This document shows positions 59,711 through 64,000 of a DNA stretch of 64,000 nt, one piece after another. A model generated the notes under the pieces. It was not told the origin of the DNA. It did no database searches and saw only the letters and a program-made list of their open reading frames with translations. A program made the position numbers and the translations under genes. Each line of letters opens with the position of its first letter. The first letter of the stretch is position 1. This stretch comes from Bacteroidota bacterium (GTDB lineage Bacteria > Bacteroidota > Bacteroidia > Flavobacteriales > Weeksellaceae), in NCBI GenBank assembly GCA_023399595.1, contig JAEWOR010000045.1, forward strand, positions 1 to 64,000, given 5' to 3'.

Positions 59711-60572
59711 TAAAGAAAAATGGATACTTTTAGTGATACTCACCCTTATTTGGGGATCTTCATTTATATTGATTAAAAAGTCTTTAGACTACTTAAATCC
59801 TTATCAAATAGGAGCTTTAAGAGTTTTAATTGCAGGAGTTCTCTTATTACCAATCGCTATTTATAATTATAAACTTTTTCCTAAAAAACACATTATCTGG
59901 TTGGTAATTGCGGCATTGTGCGGGAACTTTATACCCATGTTTTTGTTTACGATTGCAGAAACAGAAATTAGCAGCAGTATTGCAGGAATTATAAACTCCA
60001 TGATGCCCATTTTTGTAATTATTGTGGGTGCATTACTTTGGAAATTCACCGTTACTAAAACACAAATTATAGGAGTAATAGTAAGCTTTACGGGCGTTTG
60101 CATTTTGGCATTTGGAGGAAAACACAACAATGAGTTTAAATTATTCCCAATATTTTTATTGCTTTTAGCGACTTTGTTGTACGCCATTAGCACCACAACG
60201 GTAAAAGCAAAATTAATGGAGGTGAATTCCACTATTTTATCTTCATTTGTTTTCTCGTTTGTATTGTTAATTCCTTCCTCAATTGCTTTAATCAGTACAG
60301 GTTTTTTCACTAAAGAAATTTACCATCCTGAAATTTTAAAAGGTTTAGGCTATGTTAGTTTATTATCGATTTTCGGAACTGGATTAGCAATGATGCTTAA
60401 TTATAGATTATTAAAAACCTCCACACCTCTTTTTGCATCAACAGTTACTTTGCTCATGCCTTTGGTAGCTATTATTTGGGGATTTTTAGATGGCGAAAAA
60501 CTCAGTGTTTTACAATTTGTAGGTACTGCCATAATTATTGGTGGTTTGATATTCTTAAGGTCAAAAAAATAA
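59700..60572 (+). CDS. EamA/DMT-family transporter
   Basis: The 290-aa protein has ten predicted membrane helices in two EamA halves, starting LVILTLIWGSSFILIKKSLD and with GALRVLIAGVLLLPIA in the first half, and LLMPLVAIIWGFLDGEKLS near the end, the family's usual last-pair motif. DMT transporters export metabolites or amino acids; no substrate can be assigned. It is translationally coupled to aat. Confidence 0.9.
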   Translation: MNPNKEKWILLVILTLIWGSSFILIKKSLDYLNPYQIGALRVLIAGVLLLPIAIYNYKLFPKKHIIWLVIAALCGNFIPMFLFTIAETEISSSIAGIINSMMPIFVIIVGALLWKFTVTKTQIIGVIVSFTGVCILAFGGKHNNEFKLFPIFLLLLATLLYAISTTTVKAKLMEVNSTILSSFVFSFVLLIPSSIALISTGFFTKEIYHPEILKGLGYVSLLSIFGTGLAMMLNYRLLKTSTPLFASTVTLLMPLVAIIWGFLDGEKLSVLQFVGTAIIIGGLIFLRSKK

Positions 60573-60573
60573 A

Positions 60574-60595
60574 AAACCACAAAATTTTGTGGTTT
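60574..60595. terminator. bidirectional terminator after transporter gene
   Basis: AAACCACAAAA and TTTTGTGGTTT form perfect arms; lies between the converging transporter and TPR genes. Confidence 0.8.
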
Positions 60596-60618
60596 CTATT
60601 TTTATATAAAGGTGATTT

Positions 60619-62010
60619 CTACTTCTTTTTAGTTTTCACTTTTTTAAGCTCGTCTTTTATGAATGGATATTTATTTTTCATATCCTCTACTAAAGACGCA
60701 TCTAATTCAATAGCGTTTTTAAGTGCTTTTTTAGCGTTAGTTTCTTCTCCAAGGGTGAAATAACAGTTACTCAACTGAAAATACAATTCTGCTCTGTTGT
60801 GAATTTTAACAGCATTTAATAAAACAGTAATGGCATCTTCATGTTCTCCTAGGAGCATTAATACTTCCGCGTAAGCATACCAATTATAAAAACGAGATGG
60901 CTCAGCAGTCACCAACTTTTTAAGACATGTTAAACTCTCTTCTATTTTCCCAACAGAAACATAGAGAAAGGCCAATCTTTTTTGATAATCTAAATTGCTT
61001 TCGTTAAGATGAGTTGCTTCTCTTCCAAAATACAAAGCTTCTTCTAAACTTCCCATTTCTTCATACAAATGAGATTGTTCCATCATTGCTAAATAAAACT
61101 GAGGATCTTCTCTTAAAGATCTCTGAAAAGAATTCAACGCCAATAAAGGTTGCTTAAGCTCCTTATAACACAATCCTATTTTATAGAATGTAAATGCTTT
61201 AGTGTATTCCAATTCAAGCATTTCTTCATATACTTCAATAGCTTTATCAAATTGTTTTAAAGCTTCATAACAAGTTGATTTATTTGCATGAACCCCAACC
61301 AAATTAGAATTAATGGCTAATAAATAATCAAAACCTTTAATGGCTTCTTCATAGTTTTTCTTAGCAAAGAAATATTGTCCATATTCATACCACGCAGTTT
61401 CCGAAAAAGGAAACTCATCCAAATATCCATTTAAAAACACAATGGCCTCTTCACTTTTATTGAGTTCGTTAAAGCAATGCATACAGTTTTCTAATGCATA
61501 TTCATCATTAGAATCGTCTTGTAATGCATTTTGATAGAATTTAAGAGCATTGAATGGATCTCCTAAATTCACATATTCATCAGCAATAAAATTATTCAAG
61601 AAGTTAATTTCTTCCCCTAACGACAATGCTTTTTTGCAAATTTCAATAGAGCGATGTGGGTTTCCTAAGTTGGAATAATATTTAGCATAGCAAACCATAA
61701 AATCTATATTCTCCATTGATGAAGCTTTTAATTCATCAATAAGTTCTTTGGCATGTATATAATCTTCAAACTCTAATAAAACCTCAAGTTTTTTAATTTT
61801 TATCTCTAAGGAATTAGGATGTATTTTCAGACCATAATTCACGGCGATATCGGCATAATTAAAGTCTCCTAACTCTAAATAGTAAACAATAATATCTTCT
61901 AAATCTCCTGTATCGAAGTAAAGTTCATCATTGTTTTCTATCATTTCTTCGAACTTTTTTACAAGTTCATTATCAAAGTATTCTTCCAATAGTATTTCTC
62001 GGCGCTCCAC
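60619..62010 (-). CDS. tetratricopeptide-repeat protein
   Basis: The 463-aa protein is TPR repeats over nearly its whole length, e.g. GLKIHPNSLEIKIKKLEVLL, AFTFYKIGLCYKELKQPLLA and AELYFQLSNCYFTLGEETNA, about ten to twelve units. There is no signal peptide or membrane segment, so it is probably cytoplasmic. TPR arrays form superhelical protein-binding surfaces. The N-terminus is acidic (FEEMIENNDELYFDTGDLED) and the end is lysine-rich. It lies upstream of nothing obvious and 88 bp from the mutase gene, transcribed the same way. Confidence 0.92.
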   Translation of the reverse strand: MERREILLEEYFDNELVKKFEEMIENNDELYFDTGDLEDIIVYYLELGDFNYADIAVNYGLKIHPNSLEIKIKKLEVLLEFEDYIHAKELIDELKASSMENIDFMVCYAKYYSNLGNPHRSIEICKKALSLGEEINFLNNFIADEYVNLGDPFNALKFYQNALQDDSNDEYALENCMHCFNELNKSEEAIVFLNGYLDEFPFSETAWYEYGQYFFAKKNYEEAIKGFDYLLAINSNLVGVHANKSTCYEALKQFDKAIEVYEEMLELEYTKAFTFYKIGLCYKELKQPLLALNSFQRSLREDPQFYLAMMEQSHLYEEMGSLEEALYFGREATHLNESNLDYQKRLAFLYVSVGKIEESLTCLKKLVTAEPSRFYNWYAYAEVLMLLGEHEDAITVLLNAVKIHNRAELYFQLSNCYFTLGEETNAKKALKNAIELDASLVEDMKNKYPFIKDELKKVKTKKK

Positions 62011-62097
62011 AATTTGTGAAATATTCCTTCCACAAATCGAACAGCTTTAATTGTACAAAATGCTTTATTTAAGTTTAATTAATTTATTAAAAATCAA

Positions 62098-63480
62098 TTA
62101 AATAAAGCTCTTAATTTTCTCGATGATTCTATCCCCTAATTCATCAGCTTCTTGCTGAGATTTTGCTTCTGTATAAATTCTAATAATAGGTTCTGTATTC
62201 GATTTTCTAAGGTGAACCCAATTATCTGCAAAATCTATTTTCACTCCATCTACAGTAGAAACCTCTTCATTTTGATACTCTTTTTCCATATTAGTTAAAA
62301 GATCATCCACATTAATTTCTGGAGTAAGCTCCATTTTCTTTTTTCCCATAAAATAAGCGGGATAAGAAGCTTTTAATTCGGAAACTGTTTTATTTTCTTT
62401 AGCTAAATACGTCAAAAACAAAGCCACTCCTACTAAAGAATCTCTTCCGTAATGTAAATCTGGATAAATAATTCCACCATTGCCTTCACCGCCAATCACA
62501 GCATTTTTTTCTTTCATTAGCGTCACCACATTCACCTCTCCTACTGCACTTGCAAAATATTCAGAATTATGGTTTTGAGCAATATCCCTTAAAGCTCTAC
62601 TCGAAGACAAATTAGAAACTGCTACTCCATTTTTATTCTTCAATAAATAATCTGCAACCGCTACCAAAGTATACTCTTCACCAAACATATCGCCCTTTTC
62701 ATCAATTAATGCTAATCTATCCACATCTGGATCCACCACAACTCCGAAATCTGCTTTTTCCTTTTTCACCAACTCACAAATATCTCCCAAATGTTCTTTT
62801 AGAGGCTCTGGATTGTGCGGGAATTGTCCGTTGGGCTCACAATATAGCTTTACGGTTTCACAACCTAATTTATCTAATAACATTGGGATTGCAATTCCCC
62901 CAGTTGAATTTACAGCATCCACAACCACCTTAAAGTTTTTAGTTTTTATAGCTTCTGCATCCACCATTGGTAGATCTAAAATCTTTTGAATATGAATATC
63001 AAAAGCATCATCTCTGGTTTCGTATTTCCCTAAATCATCCACTTCAGCATAATTAAAATCTTCACTTTCTGCCAATGCTAAAACCTCAGCTCCGTTTTCA
63101 CCAGTAATAAATTCTCCTTTTTCATTAAGAAGTTTTAGGGCATTCCATTGTTTTGGATTATGAGATGCGGTAAGAATAATTCCTCCATCTGCATTCAACT
63201 CAGGAACCATTACTTCTACAGTTGGTGTTGTAGAAAGGCCTAAATCTATCACATTAATTCCCAAACCCTGAAGTGTAGCACTTACCAATGTAGAAACCAT
63301 TTCTCCCGAAATTCGAGCATCTCTACCAATAACTAAGTTTATATTTTTTTTATTTTTAGAATTCTGTAACCATGTTCCGAAAGCGGAAGCGAATTTTACA
63401 ACATCTAGAGGTGTAAGGTTATCTCCTACTTTTCCTCCAATTGTCCCCCGAATTCCAGAAATTGATTTTATTAATGACAT
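62098..63480 (-). CDS. glmM: phosphoglucosamine mutase-like alpha-D-phosphohexomutase
   Basis: The 460-aa protein has the four phosphohexomutase motifs: the active serine in ILTASHNPKQWNALKL (Ser106), the metal loop VVDPDVDRLALID, the sugar loop IGGEGNGGIIYPDLHYGRD, and the phosphate-binding WVHLRKSNTEPIIRIYTEA. It matches the Bacteroidota proteins annotated GlmM, converting glucosamine-6-P to glucosamine-1-P for peptidoglycan and LPS. The sugar loop has Asn-Gly where E. coli GlmM has Ser-Gly-His, so phosphomannomutase/phosphoglucomutase activity is an alternative. Confidence 0.85.
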   Translation of the reverse strand: MSLIKSISGIRGTIGGKVGDNLTPLDVVKFASAFGTWLQNSKNKKNINLVIGRDARISGEMVSTLVSATLQGLGINVIDLGLSTTPTVEVMVPELNADGGIILTASHNPKQWNALKLLNEKGEFITGENGAEVLALAESEDFNYAEVDDLGKYETRDDAFDIHIQKILDLPMVDAEAIKTKNFKVVVDAVNSTGGIAIPMLLDKLGCETVKLYCEPNGQFPHNPEPLKEHLGDICELVKKEKADFGVVVDPDVDRLALIDEKGDMFGEEYTLVAVADYLLKNKNGVAVSNLSSSRALRDIAQNHNSEYFASAVGEVNVVTLMKEKNAVIGGEGNGGIIYPDLHYGRDSLVGVALFLTYLAKENKTVSELKASYPAYFMGKKKMELTPEINVDDLLTNMEKEYQNEEVSTVDGVKIDFADNWVHLRKSNTEPIIRIYTEAKSQQEADELGDRIIEKIKSFI

Positions 63481-63581
63481 ATAAAAATGTGTATTTTTTA
63501 TTATGTTGCAAAATTACTAATAAAAAATTTGGTATTCCTTTCAAGTTATCCACTAGAAGTTAAATATATATTAAAAAACAA

Positions 63582-63603
63582 AGCCCGGTAAAAAACCGAG
63601 CCT
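63582..63603 (-). terminator. terminator of outer-membrane barrel gene
   Basis: AGCCCGGT and ACCGAGCCT arms with G-U pairing around AAAA; in minus sense followed by GTTTTTTAAT. It lies about 37 bases after the barrel stop codon. Confidence 0.65.
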
Positions 63604-63639
63604 GTTGTATAAAGAATTAATTATTATTTCTTTTTTATA

Positions 63640-64000
63640 TTAAAAACGATATTTAACTCCAACATTCAAACCTACACTTGAAAAAGGAGCAGAAAACTTA
63701 AGCTCTTTTCTTGGTTGTGTATTAGGTGTATTTACATTGTCATTAGTATCAACAAAAATAATTTCTCTTTCATCAGTATCTAAAGTAGACAATCTATCTT
63801 GTCCGTCTCTATTATATCTGGTTACTTTTCCTTTATCAGGAGAATAATTTAAACCAGTTGCTAAAACCTCCCCAAAAAGAGACATTTGATTATTCAATGC
63901 ATAATCAATACCTAAAGCACCATGAAAGCCAACTGCTGTTCCTCCATTATACTCTTCATACCAATCATAAGAATAATTAAATTCAGGTTCTCTTTCTTCA
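63640..64000 (-). CDS. outer-membrane beta-barrel protein, C-terminal part (cut by window edge)
   Basis: The frame is open to the window edge and reads EFNYSYDWYEEYNGG, AVGFHGALGIDYALNNQMSL, FGEVLATGLNYSPDKG, and ends FSSVGLNVGVKYRF. Alternating polar/hydrophobic strands with a terminal aromatic residue (Phe) are typical of outer-membrane barrels. A polar loop rich in Asp/Asn/Arg lies between the last strands. Only about 119 residues are visible. The N-terminus and signal peptide lie outside the window. Confidence 0.8.
   Translation of the reverse strand, partial: EEREPEFNYSYDWYEEYNGGTAVGFHGALGIDYALNNQMSLFGEVLATGLNYSPDKGKVTRYNRDGQDRLSTLDTDEREIIFVDTNDNVNTPNTQPRKELKFSAPFSSVGLNVGVKYRF

Overview
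The window is AT-rich DNA that looks like a chromosomal piece of a Flavobacteriia bacterium, most likely of the Chryseobacterium group (Weeksellaceae). The signs are the Bacteroidota-type T6SS proteins TssD and VgrG, an S46 dipeptidyl-peptidase, DUF4919, DUF6122 and DUF3127 proteins, TAnnTTTG-like promoter elements, and mostly short gene spacing without Shine-Dalgarno sequences. No rRNA, CRISPR array or replication origin was seen.

Layout. (1) 0.2-5.8 kb, minus strand: a T6SS(iii) effector module (tssD, vgrG, a LysM protein, a membrane protein, a PAAR-like effector candidate), with two strong palindromes upstream of tssD. (2) 5.8-20.7 kb: housekeeping and envelope genes (two lipoproteins, an EEP-family hydrolase, rhomboid, mutL, a YkgJ-type protein, truncated hemoglobin, ChaA-type and CPA1 antiporters, AlkD-type repair protein, hflX, a frameshifted META lipoprotein, a DPP7-type peptidase) and two decayed gene remnants. 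(3) 21,428-43,718: a 22.3-kb Tn7-like transposon inserted in comM (yifB), with a perfect 5-bp target duplication CCACC and TGTA...TACA termini. (4) 44.7-64 kb: housekeeping genes (CsaA-like, PolB-like exonuclease, DUF59, OsmC, HMG-CoA-lyase-like, pepT, lysA, a DnaQ-type exonuclease, HerA-like ATPase, a persulfide dioxygenase/rhodanese/thioredoxin operon, a nucleosidase, three tRNAs, aat, a DMT transporter, a TPR protein, a GlmM-type mutase, and the end of an outer-membrane barrel gene).

The transposon carries tnsA-tnsB-tnsC-tniQ at its left end, then a 160-aa unknown protein and a 558-aa protein that looks like a divergent TnsE. TniQ would direct insertion into comM, and a TnsE-type protein would give a second route to replicating or mobile DNA. 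The cargo holds two predicted immunity or conflict systems. The first (29.6-34.2 kb, plus strand) fits an ABC-three-component system: a metallo-beta-lactamase-fold hydrolase, a trypsin-like protease, a middle component and an SMC-like ABC ATPase. The second (34.5-43.2 kb, minus strand) fits a GAP1/double-GTPase system: an all-helical GASH-like protein now split by a one-base change in a homopolymer, DO-GTPase2, DO-GTPase1, GAP1, a 379-aa protein with an effector-associated-like tail, an EAD1-trypsin fusion, and a NucA-type nuclease. The two operons converge on a shared terminator. Between the transposition genes and the cargo sits a small XRE regulator/superinfection-immunity-like pair with palindromic operator candidates.

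The insertion splits ComM into two fragments, so ComM-dependent natural transformation is probably impaired. All family names are from reading translated sequence; no database search was run.
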